NCBI GenBank assembly: GCA_903847205.1
Contig: CAINDA010000064.1
Span: 248,001-312,000 of the forward strand
Length of the DNA stretch: 64,000 nt
Direction of reading: 5' to 3'
Source of the DNA: an uncultured Bacteroidota bacterium
Lineage (GTDB): Bacteria; Bacteroidota; Bacteroidia; 2-12-FULL-35-15
Positions within the stretch are counted from its first letter, which is position 1; each line of letters begins with the position of its first letter. The notes beneath the pieces were generated by a model, which searched no databases, was not told the DNA's origin, and worked only from the letters and a program-made list of their open reading frames with translations. Position numbers and translations under genes: made by a program. This document shows, in pieces, positions 25,018-33,400 of this stretch.

Positions 25018-26181
25018 TTACGCCCACAGTTTTATTGAATCAGAAAAAGTACCTGCTTGTTCTTTGATAACTTTTAACTGACCTGTATTTTCATGAAATT
25101 GAAAGTTGATATGAGGGATGCCTGCATCGTCGCATTCTTTCTGCATCTGCGGTCTGTCAAGCAGCGCAGGATCGCAGAAACTTGCAGCGGCAAAAATAAT
25201 TCCATCTGCATTACGCTCTTTCGCCAGCTTAACTAATCGTTTTCCTCTTGGATTTCCGACATCATAATAAGCCGATGAAAAAGTACTTTGGTTGATATAC
25301 GCATCAGTAAGAGCTGCCAGCGGCGCTTTTGATTTTGCATCAACATCCCCTTGTATCCATCTTGAACCGAGCATAAAGTCATCCTCAACTATATAGCAGC
25401 CTGCCATCTCAATTGATTTTATTAAGCCGATAGGCGGCTGTTCGCAGAAAGAACCGGTAACAACCACACGGATATTATCCATCGGTTCACCGCGCTCTTT
25501 GCTGATATGTTCCAGCACCTGTTCGAGCATTGTGTTATGCTCTTCAACAGGAATAGTAAGTCCTGCCCTAAGTACATGATATGTTTCAACTGCAGAAAAT
25601 CTCCATGGGAATTCCTGACGAATGTCATAAATAGCCTCAATTAACTTTCTGTTTTTATTATACAATTGAATTGCATTATTTAATTTTTCATCCGTTACTT
25701 TTATTTTATTCACAGCAAACATATCATCCATCACTTTTTCCATTTCCTGTGTATAGAAAATACCGCCCACCAAAGGATCAAAGTTTTGAGGGTAATCAAA
25801 ATATCTTTGGAAATTTCCTTTTTTGGAAAGTTTAAACATTCCCGAAAGATTTCTCACACAGTCGCAGATTGCAGGAAACATAAATCCGTCAAAGTCATCA
25901 AGATTTTTGTCAAGAGCCATTTCTATAATCCCGCGGGGCAGGTGGCATATATACGATTGATAGTATGCATCACCTTTAATAATTTGTTTTCTGTCGCCCA
26001 CACCCATTATTCCAACAGGCAGTCCGTTTGCTGCATGTATAATTTCGCGGGGAACATAAATAGGAAGAAAGCCGACAAGAAGTCTGTCTTTTCCTTGTGT
26101 TTTCCATTTTTTTGCGCTTGTAAAATTCAAGTCAAAAGAAAGTTCTTCACATTCTTTAAGGATGGTATCAAGAGGTTTCAT
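25018..26181 (-). CDS. bcrC: benzoyl-CoA reductase subunit C
   Basis: 387 residues from the ATG at 26181 (a TTG at 26220 is in frame but would overrun the usual length; Thauera BcrC has 386). Characteristic segments: LLVGFLPIYVPREIIHAANG (34-53), GDAYYQSYICHLPR (70-83), FPAICDCVRNLSGM (102-115), YPQNFDPLVGG and LRAGLTIPVEEH. Cys79, Cys106 and Cys336 fit the [4Fe-4S] ligands. It is the first gene of the bcrCBA operon; a CRP/FNR-like palindrome lies 47-62 nt upstream of the start, in the region shared with the divergent mocA/hcr cluster. Confidence 0.92.
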   Translation of the reverse strand: MKPLDTILKECEELSFDLNFTSAKKWKTQGKDRLLVGFLPIYVPREIIHAANGLPVGIMGVGDRKQIIKGDAYYQSYICHLPRGIIEMALDKNLDDFDGFMFPAICDCVRNLSGMFKLSKKGNFQRYFDYPQNFDPLVGGIFYTQEMEKVMDDMFAVNKIKVTDEKLNNAIQLYNKNRKLIEAIYDIRQEFPWRFSAVETYHVLRAGLTIPVEEHNTMLEQVLEHISKERGEPMDNIRVVVTGSFCEQPPIGLIKSIEMAGCYIVEDDFMLGSRWIQGDVDAKSKAPLAALTDAYINQSTFSSAYYDVGNPRGKRLVKLAKERNADGIIFAAASFCDPALLDRPQMQKECDDAGIPHINFQFHENTGQLKVIKEQAGTFSDSIKLWA

Positions 26182-26227
26182 TTCAAATTTGTTTTTAGCA
26201 AAATAACCTCTATCTATCAAGTAATAC

Positions 26228-26243
26228 TATGATTTGTATCATA
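26228..26243. promoter_or_regulatory. CRP/FNR-like palindrome, copy 3
   Basis: TATGA-TTTGTA-TCATA is a perfect 5+6+5 palindrome in the 109-bp gap between the divergent bcrC and mocA genes, 47-62 nt from either start. It contains TGAT-N4-ATCA, the core of an FNR box. The position suits control of both the bcrCBA and the 4-hydroxybenzoyl-CoA reductase transcripts. FNR-type regulators (AadR, AcpR) control anaerobic benzoate genes in Proteobacteria. Confidence 0.6.
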
Positions 26244-26290
26244 ATTTATAAATGTAATTTGGAATATTTTCGCTGTAGATATCAATCAAC

Positions 26291-26914
26291 ATGGATAGTT
26301 TAACCGGTGTACTCATTCTTGCAGGCGGTAAATCCGAACGGATGATTTTTCCGAAAGCTTATCTTTTATTTGATGGAAAAACTTTTTTAAAAAAAATTGT
26401 TGATGAATATTATGCCGCCGGTATAAAAAATATTTACGTTGTAATAAATCATGAGTTCGGAAAGGGTGAATGGGTTAAACATATAGAAGAGCTAAACTCA
26501 AGGGCAGTGATAATTAAAAACCTTAATCCCGATTTCGGAAGATTTCATTCTTTGAAACTTGGATTAAAAAACATGCAGCATTTGGAATCATGCTTTATTC
26601 AAAACATTGACAACCCTTTTGTGAGTGCAGAATTAATTGAAAGTCTGCTGGAGAAAAAAAATCCGCTTGGATATACGTCTCCTATTTACAATGGAAGAAA
26701 AGGCCACCCAATTTTAGTTTCAAAAATAATAATGCATCATCTAAATGGTCTTCCTGATGAAAATTATAATTTGAAAAATATATTGGCCCCCTTTCCGAAG
26801 AGTTTGGCTGCGGTGGATAACGGCAGTATACTGATAAATATAAATACGCCGGATGATTACACAGAACACATTATGAAAAAAGAAACTTCAACTGCCGGAG
26901 CAGAGGCGTATTGA
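26291..26914 (+). CDS. mocA: MocA-like molybdenum cofactor cytidylyltransferase
   Basis: 207 residues with the MobA/MocA nucleotidyltransferase signature LILAGGKSERM..PKA (8-23), the NIDNPFV metal-binding segment and KGHPILVSK. The family attaches CMP (MocA) or GMP (MobA) to molybdopterin. It is the first gene of the cluster that encodes a xanthine-oxidase-family molybdoenzyme, which uses the cytosine dinucleotide cofactor, so a MocA-type role is favoured. Motifs alone do not exclude a sugar nucleotidyltransferase. Confidence 0.75.
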   Translation: MDSLTGVLILAGGKSERMIFPKAYLLFDGKTFLKKIVDEYYAAGIKNIYVVINHEFGKGEWVKHIEELNSRAVIIKNLNPDFGRFHSLKLGLKNMQHLESCFIQNIDNPFVSAELIESLLEKKNPLGYTSPIYNGRKGHPILVSKIIMHHLNGLPDENYNLKNILAPFPKSLAAVDNGSILININTPDDYTEHIMKKETSTAGAEAY

Positions 26915-26943
26915 TATTAGCTGTTTAAAAAAATAAATTAATT

Positions 26944-27681
26944 ATGAGCAAAAGAATAGCTGTTGTTACGGGTGCCGCAAAAGGTATTGGTAAAGCCATT
27001 GTATCGCGGTTAGCTGCGCAAAATTATTTTGTTATCGCGGTTGATGTTGATGAGCTGAGCGGTAAAAAATTAATATCAGGATACGACAAAAACAAAGTCC
27101 GCTTTGCAAAAGCAGACATCTGCAATGAAAAAATTGTACAAAAGTTTTTTGAAAAAATAATCAAAGAATACAAACGCGTAGATGTTGTTGTAAATAACGC
27201 AGGCATTATCCGTGATAACAAAATCTGGAATATGAGCCTTGAAGATTTTGACAAAGTGATTGACGTTAATCTCCGCGGAACATGGCTTATGTGCAAGGAA
27301 GCAGCAAAAATAATGCGCGATCAGAAAAGCGGACGAATCGTGAACATAGCCTCCCGTGCATGGCTCGGCAACATCGGGCAGAGTAATTATTCTGCCTCCA
27401 AAGCAGGTATTGTAGGTCTTACACGCGTGCTTGCACTTGAACTCGGAAAATACAATGTGCTGGTAAACTGTGTAGCACCAGGCTTAATCGACACACCGCT
27501 TACACAAAAATTAGAGAAAGAAGTTTTACAGAAACTAATAGAAGCGCAGCCTACTAAAACAATGGGAAAACCTGAAGATATTGCAAATGTTGTTGCTTTT
27601 TTGGCTTCAGCAGAAACAAATTTTATAACCGGTCAGACTATTTATGTTGACGGCGGGAAGAGCATAGGAGCAGGGCTTTGA
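26944..27681 (+). CDS. short-chain dehydrogenase/reductase (FabG-like)
   Basis: 245 residues, classical SDR: cofactor motif VTGAAKGIGKA (8-18), NNAGI (82-ish), catalytic Ser, YSASKAG (Tyr and Lys) and a FITGQTIYVDGGKSIG C-terminus. It lies 29 nt after mocA and 83 nt before the hcr genes. In fatty acid synthesis such proteins reduce 3-oxoacyl-ACP; here the position suggests oxidation of 3-hydroxypimeloyl-CoA, the step between Oah and thiolase for which no other clear enzyme is present. That role is inferred only from context. Confidence 0.8.
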   Translation: MSKRIAVVTGAAKGIGKAIVSRLAAQNYFVIAVDVDELSGKKLISGYDKNKVRFAKADICNEKIVQKFFEKIIKEYKRVDVVVNNAGIIRDNKIWNMSLEDFDKVIDVNLRGTWLMCKEAAKIMRDQKSGRIVNIASRAWLGNIGQSNYSASKAGIVGLTRVLALELGKYNVLVNCVAPGLIDTPLTQKLEKEVLQKLIEAQPTKTMGKPEDIANVVAFLASAETNFITGQTIYVDGGKSIGAGL

Positions 27682-27764
27682 CCTTAAAATAAATTAGAGA
27701 GATGGAGAATTAGAGAATTAAAAATTAAACAAATCAACCATTCTCTAAATCAGCAATTTTAAAA

Positions 27765-30581
27765 ATGAAACATATCAAACTTAAGATAAACGATAAACAG
27801 CACGAGCTTTTAGTCGGTGATCACGAAATGCTTTCCAGCGTTATCCGTGAAAAAGCAGGTCTTACGGGAACTAAAATCGGATGCGAACAGGGCAGCTGCG
27901 GTGCCTGTACAGTTATGGTAAATAAAGAACCAGTCCTCAGCTGCATTACTCCGGCATTGAGATTTGACGGCGCTGAAATCACAACGATTGAAGGCGTTGC
28001 AACAAATGGTGAATTACATCTGCTGCAGGAAAAATTTGTTCAGAAAGGTGCGATACAATGCGGGTTCTGCACTCCCGGAATGGTAATTACTGCATTGGAT
28101 TTTGTAAACAAAAATCCAAATCCAAGTATTCATGAAATTAAAGATGCTTTGTCCGGCAACCTCTGCCGGTGTACTGGATACAAAAAAATTATTGAAGCAG
28201 TTGCTGAATATGCAACGGAAGTTCAAAGTTTAAAGTCGGGAGTAAAAAGTTCTGAACCTGTAAAAGTCAAGCCGCTAACTGCAAAAGGAACAGTCGGCGT
28301 TCCCCGTCCTTACATTGAAGCAGGAAAGAAGGTGCAGGGGATTGCCGATTACGCTGATGATTACAAAATGAAAGATGCACTGCATGTAAAGTTTGCCAGA
28401 AGCTTATTTGCGCATGCAAGAATATTGAGTATTGATACATCTGAAGCAATGGCTCTTGAAGGTGTGCGCTACATTGCAACCGGAAAAGAATTACCTGTCA
28501 CATTTGGGGTGCTTCCTTTATCACAGGATGAAGAAGCTATTGCTATTGATAAAACAAGATATATCGGAGAAATTGTTGCAGCTGTTGCTGCCGACACTGA
28601 AGAAATTGCAGCGCAGGCATGTAAACTCATTCATGTGAAATACCAGCGCTTAAAGGAATTCCTTACCATAGATGAATCTTTTAATGATATCGGCACTGCG
28701 GAAAAAATCCATAGCACCTCCAAATTCAATAACAACATTCATAAAAAAGCGGAACTGCGTTTTGGCGATCAGCAGCAGGGATTGAAAGATGCTGAAGTAG
28801 TTTTAAAAATGGATTTTGAAATGGCCGGTATCAATCATGGTTTTACTGAACCGCACGCCTCTACTGCATTTTGGGATGAGAATGGATTGACAATGATTTC
28901 CGCTACTCAGGTGTCACACTACCTGCATCGTGCATTGGCAAGAACAATGGAAGTTCCGCTGAGCCGGGTCCGTGTAATAAAACCGCATGTCGGCGGAGGT
29001 TTCGGAGGCAAGGGTGATCCATTTGCTCACGAAATAATTGTTGCACATATTGCCAGAAAAACAGGAAAGCCGGTAAGAGTGCGCTTGACCCGTGAAGAAG
29101 TATTTCTAAACAATCATGGCCGCCATCCGACAAAAATGACTATCCAGCTTGGCGCAGATAAAGACGGAATAATAAAAGTATTGGATGCCAAAGTCGCAAT
29201 TGACGGCGGGGCTTATGGAAGTTTCGGAATTGTTACTACGTATTACAACGGGGTGCTGCTTCAGGCTCCTTACAAATTAGATAATTTAGGTTTCATAACT
29301 TACCGCGTTTATACCAACAAACCGCAGTGCGGTGCAATGCGCGGGCATGGCGCTGTAAACACCCGCTTTGCTGTAGAATCAATGATTGATGATATTGCCC
29401 ATCAAATAAATATGGATCCGATTGAAATGCGGATGAAAAATTTTCTTGACCCCAATTCATTCACCATCGGCCAATACCGCATCACATCAAACGGAATCAG
29501 GCAGGCCATTCAAACAGTTGCCAAGCAATCGGATTGGAAGAGCAGACATGGCAAAATGCCCAAAGGGCATGGCTTTGGCGTTGCCTGCGGATTTTTTATC
29601 AGCGGCAGTGCTTTGCCGATTTGGTGGAATGAATTGCCGCAATCGGTAGTTCATTTGAAAGTTGATTTTGACGGAAGAGTACTGATTGCTTCCGGTGCCA
29701 ATGATATAGGGCAGGGCAGCGATACTATGCTTGCAATAATAGTAGCGGAGGTATTGGGCATCAGCATGGATAAAACATTTGTGATAGCAGCAGATACATT
29801 AATCACACCGGTTGACTTAGGAAGTTACTCAAGCCGTGTAACTTTTATGGCAGGGAATGCAGCAAAAGATGCTGCCGAAAATCTTAAAAAAGAAATTGAA
29901 ACAGCAGTTTCCAAAAAGAAAAATATTGCACCAGAAGAACTGATTTTTTCTGAGAACAGAGTTTTCAGCAATGATAAAACTGTTGATTTAAGCTGGGATG
30001 AAGCCATTGAGATTCTGACAGCCAATCGCGGCGCAGTGAATGTGAGCGGTAAGTATATTTCTCCAAAATTGGGAGGAGACTTCAAAGGAGCCGGTGCAGG
30101 CTTAAGTCCATCGTATTCATTCAGCTCCTGCATTTCAGAAGTGAAGGTGGATCTGGAAACAGGACATGTAAAAATTATTAATGTTTGGGGTGCACACGAC
30201 TGCGGAAAAGCATTAAATCCATTGGCAGTTGAGGGGCAGTTAGAAGGTTCATGGCACATGGGTATCGGCCAAACTATGACTGAAGATATGTCGTACTACA
30301 ACGGATTACTGCTTACTAATAATTTTCTCGATTATAAAATTCCAACAACCTTGGATACTCCGTCAATTCATACAAACATTATTGAAACGATAGATCCGGA
30401 AGGCCCATTCGGAGCTAAAGAAACAGGGGAAGGTGCGATTCATGCCGTGCTGCCTTCAATTGCAAATGCTATTTACGACGCAGTGGGAATCCGTATCACA
30501 AAACTGCCGATTAAATCAGAAGATGTATTAAAATTATTGAAAGAAAAAGAAAGTCAAACTTCTAACGCTGCAATAAAATGA
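27765..30581 (+). CDS. hcrA: 4-hydroxybenzoyl-CoA reductase, fused [2Fe-2S] and molybdopterin subunits
   Basis: 938 residues. Residues 1-155 are the HcrC-like small subunit: plant-type [2Fe-2S] Cys40, 45, 48, 60 and the second cluster Cys99, 102, 134, 136. Residues about 165-938 are the HcrA-like large subunit: GGGFGGKGDP, GGAYGSFGIVTTYYNG, TNKPQCGAMRGHGAVNTRF, and GAKETGEGAIHAVLPS with the active-site Glu near the end. In Thauera these are separate proteins of about 161 and 769 residues, so this is a fusion, as also found in single-chain aldehyde oxidoreductases. The identification as 4-hydroxybenzoyl-CoA reductase rests mainly on its HcrB partner, whose start overlaps this gene by 4 nt. The enzyme removes the para hydroxyl to give benzoyl-CoA. 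Confidence 0.85.
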   Translation: MKHIKLKINDKQHELLVGDHEMLSSVIREKAGLTGTKIGCEQGSCGACTVMVNKEPVLSCITPALRFDGAEITTIEGVATNGELHLLQEKFVQKGAIQCGFCTPGMVITALDFVNKNPNPSIHEIKDALSGNLCRCTGYKKIIEAVAEYATEVQSLKSGVKSSEPVKVKPLTAKGTVGVPRPYIEAGKKVQGIADYADDYKMKDALHVKFARSLFAHARILSIDTSEAMALEGVRYIATGKELPVTFGVLPLSQDEEAIAIDKTRYIGEIVAAVAADTEEIAAQACKLIHVKYQRLKEFLTIDESFNDIGTAEKIHSTSKFNNNIHKKAELRFGDQQQGLKDAEVVLKMDFEMAGINHGFTEPHASTAFWDENGLTMISATQVSHYLHRALARTMEVPLSRVRVIKPHVGGGFGGKGDPFAHEIIVAHIARKTGKPVRVRLTREEVFLNNHGRHPTKMTIQLGADKDGIIKVLDAKVAIDGGAYGSFGIVTTYYNGVLLQAPYKLDNLGFITYRVYTNKPQCGAMRGHGAVNTRFAVESMIDDIAHQINMDPIEMRMKNFLDPNSFTIGQYRITSNGIRQAIQTVAKQSDWKSRHGKMPKGHGFGVACGFFISGSALPIWWNELPQSVVHLKVDFDGRVLIASGANDIGQGSDTMLAIIVAEVLGISMDKTFVIAADTLITPVDLGSYSSRVTFMAGNAAKDAAENLKKEIETAVSKKKNIAPEELIFSENRVFSNDKTVDLSWDEAIEILTANRGAVNVSGKYISPKLGGDFKGAGAGLSPSYSFSSCISEVKVDLETGHVKIINVWGAHDCGKALNPLAVEGQLEGSWHMGIGQTMTEDMSYYNGLLLTNNFLDYKIPTTLDTPSIHTNIIETIDPEGPFGAKETGEGAIHAVLPSIANAIYDAVGIRITKLPIKSEDVLKLLKEKESQTSNAAIK

Positions 30582-31522
30582 TTACTGAAAAATTTTATTT
30601 AAAACCTAAGTCTGTTGACGAAGCTGTTAAATCAGCCACGCAGCACATTGATTCTTTCCGCTACCTGGCAGGAGGAACGGATGTGATTGTAAATAAATAT
30701 CAGGGTAACGAAGAAGCTGCATGCTTAATTGACATTTCAGATATCGATGATTTAAAAAATGTGACGGTCGAGGGGGAGTATCTAAAAATAGGAGCATTAA
30801 TCCGTTTGGATGATTTACAAAAACATGAAATTATTTCAAAACATTTCCCTGCGCTTATTAATATTGCTCATGAAGCAGCATCGCCGATGTTACGCAAAAC
30901 AGCTACTATCGGCGGGAATGTGTTGTGCGAAAACCGCTGTTCGTTTTATAATCAAAGTGAAAGCTGGCGCGAAGCAGTTGGATACTGTCTGAAATGCGAA
31001 GGCGCAATATGTATTGCCACAGGCGGTAAAAAAAGCTGCTTTTCCAAGTTTGTTTCCGATACAGCTCCAGTACTAATCAGCATGGATGCCAAAATTGAAA
31101 TTGCTGATACAGATGGAATAAAAACACTACCGTTGGAAAGCATTTATACCGGCGATGGAATTGCTCCGCGAAACCTCAGCAAAACTGCTATAATCAAAAA
31201 TATTATTCTTCCTTTAAACAGGAACTTCAAATGTGATTTCAGAAAATTACGCCCGCGCGAAGCTGTTGATTTTACTTCGTTAACTACCGCTGTAGCAATG
31301 GATGACAAAGGGAAAGTAAAAATAGTGCTTGGCGGCGTTGACCCAAAACCAATTGTTGTTGAAGGCACAACGGATACTGATAAAAACGAATTAATTAAAA
31401 CGGCAGTAAAAAAAGCAAGGATTGTTGATAATGATGTTTATTCCCGGGCATATAGAAAAGAGATGATAACCGTATTTCTTAACAAAAGTTTTAAAGAATT
31501 AACCAATTCAAAAATCAGATAA
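30578..31522 (+). CDS. hcrB: 4-hydroxybenzoyl-CoA reductase, FAD subunit
   Basis: 314 residues of the FAD-binding subunit family (LAGGTDVIVNKYQG, TIGGNVLCENRC). Between the two FAD-domain parts it has the insertion found only in HcrB: Cys121, Cys137, Cys145 and Cys154, with exactly the spacing reported for the extra [4Fe-4S] cluster of Thauera HcrB (122, 138, 146, 155). The segment ENRCSFYNQSESWREAVGYC also follows HcrB. This insertion separates 4-hydroxybenzoyl-CoA reductase from xanthine dehydrogenase and CO dehydrogenase medium subunits. The gene overlaps hcrA by 4 nt (ATGA), so the two are translationally coupled. Confidence 0.92.
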   Translation: MITEKFYLKPKSVDEAVKSATQHIDSFRYLAGGTDVIVNKYQGNEEAACLIDISDIDDLKNVTVEGEYLKIGALIRLDDLQKHEIISKHFPALINIAHEAASPMLRKTATIGGNVLCENRCSFYNQSESWREAVGYCLKCEGAICIATGGKKSCFSKFVSDTAPVLISMDAKIEIADTDGIKTLPLESIYTGDGIAPRNLSKTAIIKNIILPLNRNFKCDFRKLRPREAVDFTSLTTAVAMDDKGKVKIVLGGVDPKPIVVEGTTDTDKNELIKTAVKKARIVDNDVYSRAYRKEMITVFLNKSFKELTNSKIR

Positions 31523-31596
31523 TTATTAAAACCGCGGACTCATATAATACTCAAAGAATTTCAAAATTTGTTCCATTTTCGAACTACAAATTGAGC

Positions 31597-32793
31597 ATGA
31601 TATTCAACAAAAAAATATCTTCAAGCCTTATTATTGCTGCGGGGCTTTCGCTCTCTTTGCTGATTTTTGTAGTTGACATTCTCTCTCCTATCGGCATTGC
31701 TGACGGAATATGCTATACCGGCGTCATGCTTCTTTCCATGTGGACGAAGGATAAAAAATTTACTATCATGGCCGCTTCCACAGGCATTGCATTTATAATT
31801 GCTGGGTATTTTCTTTCTCCGCCTGCACCTTCCATTGCCGAAGCACATATAGCCATCACCAACAGAATGCTCTCAATTGCAGTGGTTCTTATATGCGCTT
31901 TAATGATAATTAAGTACAAAAAAGTTGTTCAGACAGCATTGGAGCAGCGGGCTGAATTACATGAGCTCACTGAAAACTTGACTATGGCAAATTCGCAGCT
32001 TGAAGAACGCGTTATGGAGCGGTCCGCAGTAATTGAGAATGCACTCAGCAAGCTGAAAAAATCAGAAGCAGAACTTCAAAAATTACTCGAGCACGAAAAA
32101 GAATTAAATGAATTAAAAACCCGTTTTGTTTCAACAGCCTCGCATGAATTCCGCACACCGCTTGCTACAATATTAACTTCACTTTCACTTATCTCGAAAT
32201 ACGGCGAGCAAAACGAAAAGGAAAAACAAAACAAGCATATAGTCAGAATCAAATCCGCAGTGATGCACCTTACGGATATTTTAAATGATATACTTTCTTT
32301 AAGCAAACTGGAGGAAGGAGCCACGCTGGTTTCCAATGAAACATTTTCAGCTCCGGAATTAGTTACAGAAGTTGTCGGCGAATTGAAATTGATCGCAAAA
32401 TTGAATCAGAAAATTATTTACAATCATGCAGGGGAAGATGAAATTACACTTGACAAAAAAAATCTGCGGCATGTTTTGGTGAACCTGATTTCAAATGCAA
32501 TAAAATTTTCTAATGAAGACGGCTCTGTGTATATCACCTCCGACGTTAAAAATTCAGTTTTCACAATTAAAGTTGAAGATTACGGCATTGGAATATCAGC
32601 TGAAGATCAAAAACATTTGTTCGAAAGATTTTTCAGGGGTACTAACGCTGAGGCAATCCCTGGAACAGGTCTCGGACTGAATATCGTTGCAAAATATGTA
32701 GAAATAATGAATGGAAAAATAGATTTTAAAAGTGAGTTAACGAAAGGGACAGCATTCAGTGTTGAATTTAATTTAAGAAATACAGAATCCTAA
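31597..32793 (+). CDS. membrane histidine kinase
   Basis: 398 residues from the ATG at 31597 (TTG at 31591 also open). About four hydrophobic segments occupy residues 5-110, followed by a coiled coil (LEQRAELHELTENLTMANSQ...). The dimerisation/phosphoacceptor motif is STASHEFRTPLATI, and the ATPase domain has NLISNAIKFSN, DYGIGIS and GTGLGLNIV. There is no receiver or periplasmic sensor of note, so sensing is probably in the membrane part. It starts 74 nt after hcrB and is followed after 17 nt by the hemerythrin gene. A partnership with the response regulator at 13023 is possible but unproven. Confidence 0.85.
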   Translation: MIFNKKISSSLIIAAGLSLSLLIFVVDILSPIGIADGICYTGVMLLSMWTKDKKFTIMAASTGIAFIIAGYFLSPPAPSIAEAHIAITNRMLSIAVVLICALMIIKYKKVVQTALEQRAELHELTENLTMANSQLEERVMERSAVIENALSKLKKSEAELQKLLEHEKELNELKTRFVSTASHEFRTPLATILTSLSLISKYGEQNEKEKQNKHIVRIKSAVMHLTDILNDILSLSKLEEGATLVSNETFSAPELVTEVVGELKLIAKLNQKIIYNHAGEDEITLDKKNLRHVLVNLISNAIKFSNEDGSVYITSDVKNSVFTIKVEDYGIGISAEDQKHLFERFFRGTNAEAIPGTGLGLNIVAKYVEIMNGKIDFKSELTKGTAFSVEFNLRNTES

Positions 32794-32810
32794 TTATAAG
32801 CAGCTGCATC

Positions 32811-33332
32811 ATGAAAAATCCAATTAAAATATTACAGGAAGAACATAAGCTTCTTCTGCAGGCGGTTGAAACCGGAAAAGAGATACAGAAGATAAGCGAT
32901 AACATTGTCTATCGTGATTTGATGCATGATTTCATCATATTCATAAGAAATTATACCGAGATCTATCATCATCCTAAAGAAGAAAATGTTTTATATCCTC
33001 TGCTCCAAAATCGGTCCAAAGCGATGAGCAGCGAATTCATTCATGAAATCTGCGACAACCACGAAGATTTCAAATCTCTGATTGCAGAAATAGAAAATCA
33101 TTATGTGATGTTTGATTACAAACAATTACGAAAATCAATAGCTGCATATTTTGATCTTTTATCAGAGCATATTAAACGTGAAAATAAAATAATTTTAAGT
33201 GCGGCTTCTGAAATTTTAACGATTAACGAAAAAGAAAATATTTACAATCAGTTTGAAACAATAGATAAAAAAAACGGCGAAAAAGAAGAGCTGACAAAGG
33301 ATTTATACAAAATGAGTTTGAAGATGGCCTGA
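32811..33332 (+). CDS. hemerythrin-like (HHE) protein
   Basis: 173 residues with the expected His/Glu pattern for a diiron four-helix bundle: EEHKLLLQ near residue 11, RNYTEIYHHPKEENVLYPLL near 40-58, CDNHEDFKSL near 79 and LLSEHIKRENKIIL near 116-129. Such proteins bind oxygen or nitric oxide or repair iron centres. It lies 17 nt after the histidine kinase and 68 nt before PFOR, an oxygen-sensitive enzyme; an oxygen-sensing or protective role is plausible from context. Confidence 0.75.
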   Translation: MKNPIKILQEEHKLLLQAVETGKEIQKISDNIVYRDLMHDFIIFIRNYTEIYHHPKEENVLYPLLQNRSKAMSSEFIHEICDNHEDFKSLIAEIENHYVMFDYKQLRKSIAAYFDLLSEHIKRENKIILSAASEILTINEKENIYNQFETIDKKNGEKEELTKDLYKMSLKMA

Positions 33333-33400
33333 TTTTATCTCGAACTTTTAATTATCAAAGCAAGCAATTTCTAAATTAACAAAATACCAAACTAAAAAAG

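Noticed and set aside
27765-31522. Xanthine dehydrogenase or CO dehydrogenase
   Set aside because: The FAD subunit has the HcrB-specific insertion with four cysteines at the spacing of the extra [4Fe-4S] cluster, and the large subunit has HcrA-like segments.
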